A DNA stretch of 64,000 nt from Brevibacillus brevis (GCF_001039275.2 NZ_CP030117.1:3100001-3164000), one strand, 5' to 3'. Shown: positions 24,252 through 32,382, counted from the stretch's first letter. Program-made: numbers and translations. Notes: generated by a model from the sequence alone, not told the origin.

Positions 24252-25118
24252 ATGCCGAACGACAAGAAAAATCCGAAGAATCGAAAGCCAATTCTTAACC
24301 ATCGAGGCTCTTTGAAAAAGTCGAGTGCATCACTCCCGCTCCTTTTTGTAGTACCGAAGGAACAGATGCAGCCTCAGCAAGGTGCCATCGATAAGCAGAA
24401 AGTGTATCGTTCCAAGAAACCTAAGCGCAAACGAAACCATGCGCCTCCACCTCCGGTCAAGCAGACAGCTACTGAACAAATTTCACCGCAGTCCGCTCCT
24501 GACATTCCTCCCATCTCCAAGGATGCCAGGGATCTTACGAAAGAAAACAACAGATCTCAGCCAGAACTGATTCAAGCAAAAGTAGTCTACGTAGAAAACG
24601 CAGGTCAATCGCTCATGCAGGTTGCTATCCTGGAAGAAATTTGGGACGTAGAGTGGGTTCATTCCTTACGTGTGCCATGGAAGCTCGATTGGAAAGAGGT
24701 GGAATGCCAAAGTAAGATCGATGTCCAGCACGTTCGCCACGATGATAGCAAAAAGATTGTCTGGCTGTCAGGTGAGTTGGAAATCAAGGGTGTGGGGGTC
24801 ACTGTCGATTCGCAAAAAGTAGAGCATGAAACGATTCGCTTGCCATTTACCTCTACAGTATTACGCCCTTCCTTGCCCAAAGAAAATGTAGGAACAAGTG
24901 CCATTCTCCTTACAGCACCAGCTTGTCTGACGAATAGATGGGTAGAGACGGGGGACTGGCAAATCAACATCACGGCAGAACCGCTCACCCATTCGCAATC
25001 AGGATGGAAGGAGTTCAGCGGCTTGGCAACCATTAGCGGTCGTGTATGGTGGTATCGGAAGCAGCTAGTTCCCGTTCCGCCTCCATACATAACGAAGAAG
25101 GTAAACAGTCTTTTCTAG
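24252..25118 (+). CDS. Proline/lysine-rich protein with a C-terminal beta domain, possible spore coat protein
   Basis: A 288-residue protein. The first 120 residues are low-complexity and basic (KKNPKNRKPI, YRSKKPKRKRNHAPPPP), probably disordered. From about residue 125 a beta-rich domain follows: VVYVENAGQSLMQVAILEEI, LSGELEIKGVGVTVDSQKVE and LATISGRVWWYRKQ, a pattern like the SPOCS (DUF3794) repeat of spore proteins. The ATG at 24252 follows GGAGTGAGG; earlier in-frame ATGs at 24210 and 24234 lack good spacing. The next gene, 98 bases downstream, encodes a clearer SPOCS-like protein, which supports a spore surface role. This is inference; the family is not certain. Confidence 0.62.
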   Translation: MPNDKKNPKNRKPILNHRGSLKKSSASLPLLFVVPKEQMQPQQGAIDKQKVYRSKKPKRKRNHAPPPPVKQTATEQISPQSAPDIPPISKDARDLTKENNRSQPELIQAKVVYVENAGQSLMQVAILEEIWDVEWVHSLRVPWKLDWKEVECQSKIDVQHVRHDDSKKIVWLSGELEIKGVGVTVDSQKVEHETIRLPFTSTVLRPSLPKENVGTSAILLTAPACLTNRWVETGDWQINITAEPLTHSQSGWKEFSGLATISGRVWWYRKQLVPVPPPYITKKVNSLF

Positions 25119-25216
25119 AAAAAAGGGCAGATAACGCTTGGCATCAGCCAAATCCATATTGAATCTAGTCCATATAATATAAAGAGAGTAGGTTGGTGAT
25201 AAAGGAGAGAGTAAAA

Positions 25217-26002
25217 ATGGGTATACATGGCGATGGCTGTAACTGTGGCCAAACTCAAGTTACGCAAAACAGCTGCACGGTGGAAAACGCCCGTGTGTTC
25301 GGAATGGCTTCGACCGAAACCGCTTTTCCTAAAACGATTAAAGTACCTGTAACGTTGGCGGAAACGGCCGTTGTCGTATGTGTGGAAGCTAATGTTCATT
25401 TGGAAAGGCCTGCCCTTGAGATCATTCGAGTATTAAAGAGTGTTATTCTGGAGCAATGTGAGCTGGTTCCTACATTTAACCCGTTGTCTGCAAAGTTGTT
25501 CGTCAGTGGTTTTATTCGCAAAAATATCGAGTACACCACAGTTGATCAAGTAACGGGAACTGCTGTATGCGGTGACGTACGACATACAACGGCGCTGATA
25601 CCATTCGATTTCTGTACGGATCTGACCTTTCCGGCTACAGGACCGACTTTGCAACTGGCACCAGATTTCGAGTCACACGGAGAATATTTGAATAAATCAG
25701 GTCATGCGGCAAAGATCAACGTAGGTTTGTTCGGTAACCGAAAAGTTTACAACGAGAGACCGTATTGTGAGCTGTTATTCACGGAATTCACCGAATTAGA
25801 CATTGGTTTGGAAAATAAGCGGTGCAAAGACACAACCAAAACATTCTCGACCGTCCGTGAAAAAATCGTCCTGCGTATTGGTCTGAAGGTTTTGCAGGAT
25901 CAACAAGTTCCTATTCCAACAACACCACCACCGACACCACCACCAAAACCGACATTTCCACCACCTTGCAAACCGATATGTCCACCTAAGAAAAAATGGT
26001 AG
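25217..26002 (+). CDS. SPOCS (DUF3794)-like probable spore coat or exosporium protein
   Basis: A 261-residue protein. After a Cys-rich start (GDGCNCGQTQV) comes a beta-rich domain with TIKVPVTLAETAVVVCVEAN and LSAKLFVSGFIRKNIEYTT, close to the SPOCS pattern (hydrophobic strand, xVxGxIxKxxxYTT) seen in SipL and Clostridium exosporium proteins. VKTFSTVREKIVLRIGLKVL-like strands follow, then a tail of Pro-Thr repeats (TTPPPTPPPKP) and two Cys-Pro motifs (PPCKPICPP). The terminal cysteines suggest cross-linking. AAAGGAGAGAG precedes the ATG at 25217. It pairs with the upstream gene and ends at a terminator. Confidence 0.7.
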   Translation: MGIHGDGCNCGQTQVTQNSCTVENARVFGMASTETAFPKTIKVPVTLAETAVVVCVEANVHLERPALEIIRVLKSVILEQCELVPTFNPLSAKLFVSGFIRKNIEYTTVDQVTGTAVCGDVRHTTALIPFDFCTDLTFPATGPTLQLAPDFESHGEYLNKSGHAAKINVGLFGNRKVYNERPYCELLFTEFTELDIGLENKRCKDTTKTFSTVREKIVLRIGLKVLQDQQVPIPTTPPPTPPPKPTFPPPCKPICPPKKKW

Positions 26003-26019
26003 TACGAAAAAAGCGTTTG

Positions 26020-26067
26020 ATGAGACACTTCAGGGCAGATCATGTGCTACTGGGTGTCTCTTTTTTC
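26020..26067 (+). terminator. Terminator of the SPOCS-like gene
   Basis: GAGACACTTCAG pairs with CTGGGTGTCTC (one G-T) around a 16-base loop, followed by TTTTTT. Confidence 0.87.
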
Positions 26068-26270
26068 ATGAGGAAGTGATTGGTTTCGACTTAGACAGGC
26101 ATGCCAATCCACCTAAGTCGGCGTACATGTTTATTCAACTGTGAGAGGAGATCGAGGACCCAAAAACGAAGGTTTCAGCTTCAGACAAGGGTTGTCCAAA
26201 CAGACAATCTTTTTTCTGATTGACTCTGTACGTAACTACAGCCTTTATCATAATGATTGAGGAGGAAAAT

Positions 26271-26687
26271 ATGGATGGGTTGACGAGAAGCCAAGTAGCC
26301 AGTGAAGCCAATGTGCATAGTGAAACAGTCAGATACTACGAAAAAAGGGGACTCATTGCCGCAGCTCCCCGCAATAAATCCGGCTATCGCATGTTCTCTC
26401 AGCAAACCGTTACTGACATTCTATTCATTAAACGTGCACAGGACATTGGCTTTACGTTAGAAGAGATCAAAAACCTCTTGATTCTGTACAAAAAAGACGA
26501 GGAGCTTCCCACCCAGGAAATGCACAAGCTGGCCCTTGATAAAGTAGAAGAAATCAACAAAAAAATAAGCCAGCTTCAACATTTCAAAGCATTGCTAGAG
26601 GAAGCTACAAAACGTCCACCCTCGATGTGGTCCGTCTCAAGGGAGCAATGCCCGATCATGCAAAAATGTGCGAAAGGAGAGGAGTAG
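26271..26687 (+). CDS. MerR-family regulator with C-terminal cysteines
   Basis: A 138-residue MerR regulator. The N-terminal winged helix reads SQVASEANVHSETVRYYEKR, GYRMFSQQTVTDILFIKRAQ and GFTLEEIKNLL, followed by the dimerisation helix (LDKVEEINKKISQLQHFKAL). The C-terminus holds two cysteines in REQCPIMQKC, the kind of position used for metal or thiol sensing by MerR and CueR-like members; the third Cys of true MerR at the start of the long helix is not obvious. GAGGAGG lies before ATG 26271. It is followed immediately by a thioredoxin-like gene, its likely partner. Confidence 0.9.
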   Translation: MDGLTRSQVASEANVHSETVRYYEKRGLIAAAPRNKSGYRMFSQQTVTDILFIKRAQDIGFTLEEIKNLLILYKKDEELPTQEMHKLALDKVEEINKKISQLQHFKALLEEATKRPPSMWSVSREQCPIMQKCAKGEE

Positions 26688-26938
26688 TCATAGGTGCAAA
26701 AATCGAAATATTTGTAGATGGCAGTCACTCCAGTTCTGCCTTTGTGGAAAAGGTCAAAGCGTTATGCTGTTCCAAATGTGAGGTCGTCGTTCATAACAAG
26801 CTGGAGCAGAGTGTCGAGGGCGAATTTGAGGAGAAAACGAAGGTATATGGGATTGAAGCATTGCCAGCGGTGACGATGGATGGAAAGGTAGTCGATATGG
26901 AAAAAGTGAACGCGGTAAAGAAGGAACATGGACGGTAA
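26666..26938 (+). CDS. Small thioredoxin-like protein with a CCxxC motif
   Basis: A small thioredoxin-fold protein. Its core starts at GAKIEIFVDGSHSSSAFVEK, with KALCCSKCEVVVHNKLEQ and the end KVYGIEALPAVTMDGKVVDM; the cis-proline in LPAVTM is typical of thioredoxin-like proteins. CCSKC replaces the usual CxxC place, so thiol-disulfide or metal handling is plausible. The listed ATG at 26666 lies inside merR and has no ribosome binding site; AAAGGAG at 26673-26679 instead points to ATA 26690 (ATAGGTGCAAAAATC), giving a protein that starts exactly at the fold. It is cotranscribed with the MerR gene. Confidence 0.75.
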   Translation: MCERRGVVIGAKIEIFVDGSHSSSAFVEKVKALCCSKCEVVVHNKLEQSVEGEFEEKTKVYGIEALPAVTMDGKVVDMEKVNAVKKEHGR

Positions 26939-27325
26939 ATTTACAAGGACACGGATACTGTAATTACTAAAGAGCTGCATGGGCTTTGCTATAGTAGACA
27001 GATCCGGCGATGTTCATGTTAGCAGAGTCATTGGTAATTGCAATCCATTCAGCTAACGCAAAAACACCTTCGCTAACCCTTTTAGGTGATAGTATTTTAC
27101 TACCTTCTCTTGATGTTGACTCTATAGAACGATCAAATATGATTTACCATGTAAAAAATTCTTGAGTTCACATATAAATGTAAATGTTTTCTTCTAGTTC
27201 TTGTTTTCTGGAGAATTTTCATACGAAAGAAGCAGCATAGATTCGTAATCAAAAACGATATGGATACCCTGACATTCTGGCATATAATTGGGATAGCATT
27301 CTCACACGAGGAGGTACTTTACTGC
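26939..27325. other. Gene-free interval with a possible minus-strand relic
   Basis: About 390 bases without a plausible start. A minus-strand frame open for 58 codons (26967-27143) without any start codon reads smoothly, including RVSEGVFALAEWIAITNDSA and GSVYYSKAHAAL; it may be a decayed gene. TATAAT at 27282-27287 could serve the downstream MerR gene. Confidence 0.35.
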
Positions 27326-27691
27326 GTGAAAATAAGCGAATTATCCCAATTAACCAATGTCAGTACTCGATCGATCCGCTATTATGAAGAAAAGGGTTTG
27401 TTACAGGCAGAACGACTGGAAAATGATTACCGCCATTTCAATGAATCGGCAGTCAAGCGCGTCAAGATGATTCAACTGTACTTGAAGCTGGGATTAACAG
27501 CGGATGAAATCAGAACGCTGTTCAGAGGGGAAGTTGCGACTCCAGACGATTACGAATATTGCGAGGAAATGCTGGCGATTTACGAACAAAAGCTCAGCAA
27601 AGTGAACGAACAGATTGAGGCACTCCAAGAGTGGAAGAAAACGCTGGAGAGGCAAATATCCATTACCCGCGGAAAAAAGGTTACGAGCTAG
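27326..27691 (+). CDS. MerR-family regulator (AdhR/YfmP-like)
   Basis: A 121-residue MerR protein without metal-binding cysteines in the effector region. The HTH reads ISELSQLTNVSTRSIRYYEE with KGLLQAERLENDYRHFNESA, and LKLGLTADEIRTLFRG follows, then a long dimerisation helix (LAIYEQKLSKVNEQIEALQE). Start is GTG 27326, 11 bases after GAGGAGG. Its gene converges on an SDR oxidoreductase whose promoter has the 19-base spacer and dyad expected for a MerR target, so it is the likely regulator of that gene, as AdhR controls adhA in B. subtilis. This link is inferred. Confidence 0.88.
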   Translation: MKISELSQLTNVSTRSIRYYEEKGLLQAERLENDYRHFNESAVKRVKMIQLYLKLGLTADEIRTLFRGEVATPDDYEYCEEMLAIYEQKLSKVNEQIEALQEWKKTLERQISITRGKKVTS

Positions 27692-27699
27692 TTCATAGT

Positions 27700-27740
27700 C
27701 ACGGCCCCGAAGCGATCAGCTGATCCGGGGCCGTCTTTTT
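27700..27740. terminator. Bidirectional terminator between merR-type and SDR genes
   Basis: ACGGCCCCG and CGGGGCCGT form a perfect stem with CTTTTT on the plus side; it serves two converging genes. Confidence 0.88.
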
Positions 27741-28497
27741 AAAAGGAATGTAAGTTTTGCCCGATGCCACCATCCACAGTTAGCCTCGCACCAGTCGTAA
27801 AGGTAGCGTCAAAGGCGAAGAAAAGCACCGCTTTCGCCACTTCTTCTGATGAACCATGACGTTTCATTGGTGTAATCTTATCGCCAAGCTCCTGGAAGGT
27901 AGCGCGTTGTTCATCCGAGAAACCGGCAACTCCCATGGAAGGCGTATCAATGAAACCGGGACTTACGACATTGACACGAATGCCCTTGTCAAGCAACTCC
28001 ACTGCAAACCCGGAGGCCAAAGAGCGCAATGCCGCCTTGGATGCACTGTATACGCTCATGCCGGGGTAGCCGCCTTCATCTGCTACGGAAGATGTAAATA
28101 CGATCGAACCTCCTTCATGAATAAGCGGTGCCAAGCGCTGGACAGTGAAAAATGCCCCTTTCGTATTTACCTCAAAAATCCGATCGTAGGTCTCCTCAGT
28201 GACTTCCAAAAACGGTTCCAGAATGGAAGTGCCTGCATTCACATGGAGAAAATCGATCTTACCAAAATGCTTTTCAACATAGTCTCCGAATGCTTGCACA
28301 TCCTCCATGCTCGATACGTCAGACACCACAACATGTGCCCGTTCGCCCAGCTCACGTTTTGCTTCTTCGGCATTTTTCAGATTGCGACCAGAGACGATGA
28401 CCTCGGCACCGCCTGCCAGCAATGCTTTTGCCACGGCCAAGCCCATGCCATGTGTACCTCCAGTTACGACTGCTTTTTTACCTGTATAGTTGTTCAT
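27739..28497 (-). CDS. SDR-family NAD(P)-dependent oxidoreductase
   Basis: A 252-residue classical short-chain dehydrogenase. The cofactor loop is [23 protein letters not shown] stands for the NNAG motif, the catalytic Ser is in [25 protein letters not shown] together with YSASK (Tyr and Lys), and [10 protein letters not shown] follows. The substrate is unknown, though such MerR-linked SDRs often handle aldehydes or quinones. The C-terminal [16 protein letters not shown] is standard. The promoter upstream has the MerR layout. It converges with the MerR gene at 27326. Confidence 0.93.
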   Translation of the reverse strand: MNNYTGKKAVVTGGTHGMGLAVAKALLAGGAEVIVSGRNLKNAEEAKRELGERAHVVVSDVSSMEDVQAFGDYVEKHFGKIDFLHVNAGTSILEPFLEVTEETYDRIFEVNTKGAFFTVQRLAPLIHEGGSIVFTSSVADEGGYPGMSVYSASKAALRSLASGFAVELLDKGIRVNVVSPGFIDTPSMGVAGFSDEQRATFQELGDKITPMKRHGSSEEVAKAVLFFAFDATFTTGARLTVDGGIGQNLHSF

Positions 28498-28540
28498 TTT
28501 TTGTCTCTCCTTGAGTGAATGAGTTATCGTTCTGCATGTA

Positions 28541-28571
28541 GTCTAAACGTTCACGCTAATGTGAAGGTCAA
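28541..28571 (-). promoter_or_regulatory. MerR-type promoter/operator of the SDR gene
   Basis: On the minus strand TTGACC (28566-28571) and TTAGAC (28541-28546) are 19 bases apart, the overlong spacer of MerR-controlled promoters, and the spacer carries a dyad, TTCAC-(N6)-GTGAA. Confidence 0.75.
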
Positions 28572-28694
28572 GGGCTTATGGAGAAAAAAGAGCGGTTCAC
28601 TCGTCGGTTGTAATTTACATTATCTGGATTAGCTTTTTGATTATATTTAACCGATCATCAGTCAGTTAGGTTGATTGGTCATGAAAGGAGGGGA

Positions 28695-28811
28695 ATGAGA
28701 TGCTGTATAAGATCATCACGATTCGTACTGTTCCTTTTTCTTATGCTATCAGCGGTGATCATTGTCAGTGCTTCCCGTAATGGTGAACAAGAATTACACC
28801 AAACAAATTGA
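28695..28811 (+). CDS. Possible small membrane peptide (38 aa)
   Basis: A 38-codon ORF with one hydrophobic span (RFVLFLFLMLSAVIIVSASR) and a polar tail. AAAGGAGG at 28684-28691 lies very close to this ATG (three bases) and at a better distance (eight bases) from ATG 28700, which reads a different 26-codon frame. Only the 28695 frame looks like a protein. It could be a small secreted or membrane peptide or the start of a lost gene. Confidence is low. Confidence 0.35.
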   Translation: MRCCIRSSRFVLFLFLMLSAVIIVSASRNGEQELHQTN

Positions 28812-28932
28812 ATTCAAATACTTCGACTCAATGGTATCAGCATCGAGTTAGCTGGATGGGTTGTTTCGTTCGTCCTACGGAATAATTCCACCCTTATCCA
28901 TGGTTAAGCCGACCAGTCCACCATTCTTCTCA

Positions 28933-28982
28933 TGGCATACGATACCATAACTGTTTAGTAGGGGGGAGGGTATCGTATGCCA
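28933..28982 (+). promoter_or_regulatory. Inverted repeat enclosing the RBS and start codon of the SHAEG gene
   Basis: TGGCATACGATACC (28933-28946) and GGTATCGTATGCCA (28969-28982) are perfect inverted repeats of 14 bases. The right arm contains the ATG (28977-28979), and the 22-base loop contains most of the ribosome binding site GGGGGGAGGG. In RNA this would block initiation unless melted. Confidence 0.85.
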
Positions 28983-31382
28983 AATGGTTGCAACGAAATC
29001 GCAAGCGGGCTGTGTTCCGAAGCGGAAGGAATAGGCACAGTCGCGAGTGGTGAAGGCTCCCACGCCGAGGGAGTCAGCACCACAGCCAGCGGTAAAGGAT
29101 CGCATGCGGAAGGATTCAAAACTACGGCAAGCAATTTCGCCGCCCATGCAGAAGGGATCGGAGGAACGGCAAGTGGACTTGCGGCTCATGCGGAAGGATT
29201 CAACACGACAGCAAGTGGAGATGAGTCACATGCGGAAGGGAAAGGGACGATCGCAAGCGGACTGATTTCCCATACAGAGGGGCTCCTAACAACAGCAACT
29301 CAACTGGCTGCCCATGCGGAAGGGATATCCACGGCGGCGAGTGGACGCGCTTCACATGCGGAAGGGAGTAGCACACAGGCGCAAGCGGATCAATCTCATG
29401 CCGAGGGTATATCTACCATCGCTAGTGGACTGAATTCTCATGCTGAAGGGGAAGGAAACACCGCTAGTGGAAGAGCTTCCCACGTAGAGGGCGGTGGTGT
29501 AGATCAATTGGGTAACCCAGCTCCTAACCTAGCCAGTGGTCAAAGTGCTCATGCAGAAGGGGTTGGAACAATTGCAAGTGGGTTTGCGTCTCATGCCGAA
29601 GGAGGAACTTTAAGTATCTTATCGAGGCCAGGCCCACAGGCGTTAGGGGATTTTTCCCATGCGGAGGGTCGTGAGACAGAAGCCAGCGGAGATGCATCCC
29701 ATTCGGAGGGTGCTCGGGCAATTGCCAGTGGATTTGCATCCCATGCCGAGGGGCTTTTTACAGTTGCGAGCGGAAATTTTTCCCACGCAGAGGGTTCTAA
29801 TACAGAGGCCAGTGGATTAGGATCCCATGCTGAGGGTTCTGGTACAGAGGCGAGTGGATTTGCATCCCATACCGAGGGGTCTGTGACAGAGGCTAGTGGA
29901 GTAGCATCGCATGCAGAGGGTGTGACTACAGAGGCGAGTGGATTTGCGTCGCATGCGGAGGGTGTTTCTACAAATGCTAGCGGATTTGCGTCGCATGCGG
30001 AGGGTAATTTCGCAGATGCCTTAGGTCTTTTTTCTCATGCGGAAGGTGATGGGACAGATGCTATTGGAAATTCGTCCCATGCAGAGGGTTCTGGTACAGT
30101 GGCGAGGGGAAATTTTTCCCACGCGGAGGGTTTTCATACAAATGCCAGTGGAATAGCATCGCATGCGGAGGGTGTTTCTACAAATGCCACTGGATTTGCG
30201 GCCCATGCCGAGGGGAATTTTGCAGATGCCATCGGCAGTTTTTCTCATGCAGAGGGTGATGGGACAGATGCCACTGGCGTTGCGTCCCATGCAGAGGGTT
30301 CTGGCACAGTGGCCAGTGGAAATTTGTCGCATGCGGAGGGTTTTCATTCAAATGCCGTTGGATTTGCGGCCCATGCGGAGGGTAATTTCGCAGATGCTAT
30401 AGGGAATTTTTCCCATGCAGAGGGTGATGGGACAGATGCCACTGGAGTTGCGTCCCACGCGGAGGGTTCTGGTACAGTGGCAAGTGGAGAGGTGTCGCAT
30501 ACGGAGGGTTTTCATACAGTGGCCAGTGCATTTGGGTCCCATGCGGAGGGTTCTGAGACAGAGGCCAGTGGATTTGCATCGCATGCGGAGGGTGTTAACA
30601 CTCTTGCAGATGGAAACTTCTCCCATACAGAAGGTTTGGGCACATGCGCTGGCACACTTGGGGGAGTGCATGTGATGGGGATCAACGGCGCTCCCAATCC
30701 TGCAGCGGGAGATTTGCCATTTTCCTGGTACCTAGTTAATGGAGCAGCTCCATGTGACCCTACAGGCGTCAAAGCCAAAATTTTAAATAACGGCAGTGCG
30801 TGTTTCGAATCGACCGTCACAGCTTCGGCATTCAACGTAGCCGTCGGTGCTTGCGATTTTGCTGAGATGTTTGAGACGGCGGATGGCCAGCCGATTGATG
30901 TCGGTTACTTTGTAAGCTTTGACGGAGAAAGTGAGACCATCCGGAAAGCTACTTCCAACGACGATTATATTCTAGGAGTGACCAGCTCTAATCCGGCAAT
31001 TTTGGCGGATGTGGAAGATCCGGGGTGCAGCAAGTTCGTGCTCGATGAATGGAGTCGTATCCAATACCACGAGGTCGTGGTTCCGGCAGTAACCGATCGG
31101 GAAGGAAATATCATCATACCCGAACGAACAGAGGAGAGACCCAAAATCAATCCGTATTGGGATCCGAACCGGAAGTGTAAAACGCGGAAAGAAATGCCCA
31201 ACTGGGTGGCTATCGGTCTCATCGGTAAACTGCTTCTTCGCGACGATGGAACGTGCCGAGCGGGGGGATATTGCAAACCGAACGACGAAGGGGTGGCGAC
31301 GGCATCGGGTACAGGTTATCGGGTAATGAAAAGGACAGGAGATAATCAAATCTTGATATTGTTTAATGGGAACAGAGTATAG
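28977..31382 (+). CDS. SHAEG-repeat surface protein with C-terminal Peptidase_G2 domain
   Basis: An 801-residue protein. Residues about 13-555 are some 38 copies of a 14-residue repeat with consensus SHAEGxxTxASGxx, resembling YadA-head/collagen-free beta-roll repeats of trimeric surface or phage fibre proteins. Two units carry inserts (near residues 175-185 and 210-225). From about residue 610 the C-terminus, with VGACDFAEMFE, matches the start of the Peptidase_G2 intramolecular chaperone domain, which trimerises phage neck appendages and then self-cleaves. It ends GYRVMKRTGDNQILILFN. There is no signal peptide or LPXTG anchor, as for many spore surface proteins. Its start lies inside an inverted repeat. 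A spore-surface fibre is the favoured but unproven role. Confidence 0.85.
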   Translation: MPNGCNEIASGLCSEAEGIGTVASGEGSHAEGVSTTASGKGSHAEGFKTTASNFAAHAEGIGGTASGLAAHAEGFNTTASGDESHAEGKGTIASGLISHTEGLLTTATQLAAHAEGISTAASGRASHAEGSSTQAQADQSHAEGISTIASGLNSHAEGEGNTASGRASHVEGGGVDQLGNPAPNLASGQSAHAEGVGTIASGFASHAEGGTLSILSRPGPQALGDFSHAEGRETEASGDASHSEGARAIASGFASHAEGLFTVASGNFSHAEGSNTEASGLGSHAEGSGTEASGFASHTEGSVTEASGVASHAEGVTTEASGFASHAEGVSTNASGFASHAEGNFADALGLFSHAEGDGTDAIGNSSHAEGSGTVARGNFSHAEGFHTNASGIASHAEGVSTNATGFAAHAEGNFADAIGSFSHAEGDGTDATGVASHAEGSGTVASGNLSHAEGFHSNAVGFAAHAEGNFADAIGNFSHAEGDGTDATGVASHAEGSGTVASGEVSHTEGFHTVASAFGSHAEGSETEASGFASHAEGVNTLADGNFSHTEGLGTCAGTLGGVHVMGINGAPNPAAGDLPFSWYLVNGAAPCDPTGVKAKILNNGSACFESTVTASAFNVAVGACDFAEMFETADGQPIDVGYFVSFDGESETIRKATSNDDYILGVTSSNPAILADVEDPGCSKFVLDEWSRIQYHEVVVPAVTDREGNIIIPERTEERPKINPYWDPNRKCKTRKEMPNWVAIGLIGKLLLRDDGTCRAGGYCKPNDEGVATASGTGYRVMKRTGDNQILILFNGNRV
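29950..30515 (+). repeat. Higher-order tandem repeat inside the SHAEG gene
   Basis: Blocks of four or five 14-residue units recur in the same order (units beginning NFADA, DGTDA, SGTVA, FHT/SNA, and once VSTNA) three times, i.e. 168-210 base super-units, with high DNA identity. This indicates recent unequal duplication. Confidence 0.85.
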
Positions 31383-31410
31383 AAGAATATACTGATAGGG
31401 AGATAGAAAT

Positions 31411-31602
31411 ATGAGTTCTGAAGAGAGACGCTTAGAACGGATCGAGAAGAAAAAAGAGAAGATCTCCAAAATGGAAGCAAGACTGGGAGAGATTCCTGAA
31501 CCTTTGAGAGAACAACAGATGAAGATGATCGAGATGATGAAGAGCGGAATCGAAATGATCGAGAACAACATTCGCAAACGGAAAAACATTTGGGATTTTT
31601 AG
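31411..31602 (+). CDS. Small charged coiled-coil protein (63 aa)
   Basis: A 63-residue, very charged protein 28 bases after the SHAEG gene in the same direction. It is mostly one helix: RRLERIEKKKEKISKMEARL, then EIPEPLREQQMKMIEMMKSG and a basic end. Heptad-like spacing suggests a coiled coil. GGGAG lies ten or so bases before the ATG. The family is not recognised; as the second gene of the unit it may assist assembly or anchoring of the repeat protein. Confidence 0.6.
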   Translation: MSSEERRLERIEKKKEKISKMEARLGEIPEPLREQQMKMIEMMKSGIEMIENNIRKRKNIWDF

Positions 31603-31731
31603 TAAATTTATCAGTGACGGCATGGTAAAGCTCAGTCGATTCTAAGATGATAGTGGGTGAGTGACCTGTTCTTGCAGTTCCACAGCATTGCCAGTGATGC
31701 GAAATCTAAGTGGTACGTCCAAAAATAAAAG

Positions 31732-31762
31732 AGGTCAACCAGCAAAAACTGGCTGACCTTCT
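31732..31762. terminator. Hairpin downstream of the SHAEG unit
   Basis: AGGTCA-A-CCAG and CTGG-C-TGACCT pair around CAAAAA. The T tract is better on the minus strand (CTTTTATTTTT) than on the plus strand (TTCTAAT), so it may be bidirectional or only weakly active for the upstream genes. Confidence 0.6.
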
Positions 31763-31891
31763 AATACAAATGGTTCGATATCGTTTGGGTTGGTCATTTT
31801 TGGTATAATGAGAGGTCGTTAGAGCATACTCGCCCACATAAAGGTCGCAAAAGATTAGGAACTAATAGAAAATAGTTTTGGGGGAGAACCT

Positions 31892-32347
31892 TTGGAGACA
31901 CATCTTACCTTGAATTTCTTGTCCGCCTATGTCCACCATCATAAGTACTATCTGGAGGCTTGGCGGGCGAAAGGACTCTCATGGAATTGGGGAGCAGCAC
32001 TTTTTGGCGTAGCATGGTTTGCCTATCGGAAGATGTATGGATGGGCGACCGTTATTTATTTGGTGAACCTCTTTGTGGGTTTTGCCTTGGGTGCATTGGC
32101 ATTCGATGATGCTACCTTTAATGAAGTGTACATACTCTTTGCATTATTTCAACGAGCGTTATTTGGACTAACCGGCAATTTTTTATACTATGTGTCGGCT
32201 GTTCGGAAAATAAAAAAAGCGTACAGTAATAATGCCTTGCTTGATTTAGAAGAGACAAGAACGCTTGGTGGTGTTAGTGTTCGCGGCGTTGTAGTGGTTG
32301 TGTTGGTCAATATTGGCTTTAGTCTATTAGATTTACTGCTCACATAG
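31892..32347 (+). CDS. DUF2628 membrane protein
   Basis: A 151-residue membrane protein. LEAWRAKGLSWNWGAALFGV followed by AWFAYRKMYGWATVIYLV is the DUF2628 signature, found in proteins with a small cytosolic N-terminus and two to four helices. A last helix lies at VRGVVVVVLVNIGFSLLDLLL. Function is unknown. The start is a TTG at 31892 behind GGGGGAG. A TATAAT box lies at 31802-31807. The next gene begins close behind it, and four genes in a row appear to form a unit. Confidence 0.8.
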   Translation: METHLTLNFLSAYVHHHKYYLEAWRAKGLSWNWGAALFGVAWFAYRKMYGWATVIYLVNLFVGFALGALAFDDATFNEVYILFALFQRALFGLTGNFLYYVSAVRKIKKAYSNNALLDLEETRTLGGVSVRGVVVVVLVNIGFSLLDLLLT

Positions 32348-32382
32348 TGAAGAGAAGTTCCTCATTTGGGGAGGGAGATAGC

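Noticed and set aside
28700..28780. 26-codon ORF at ATG 28700, better spaced from the AAAGGAGG site
   Set aside because: Its sequence has no protein-like feature; the overlapping frame at 28695 gives a membrane peptide, though both remain doubtful.
28977..30650. Regularly spaced repeats considered as a CRISPR array
   Set aside because: The period is 42 bases of continuous coding sequence with gradual divergence, without unique spacers or cas genes.
30021..30671. Minus-strand ORFs of about 107 codons across the SHAEG repeats
   Set aside because: They mirror the repeat periodicity on the other strand and have no ribosome binding site; they are shadows of the repeat coding.
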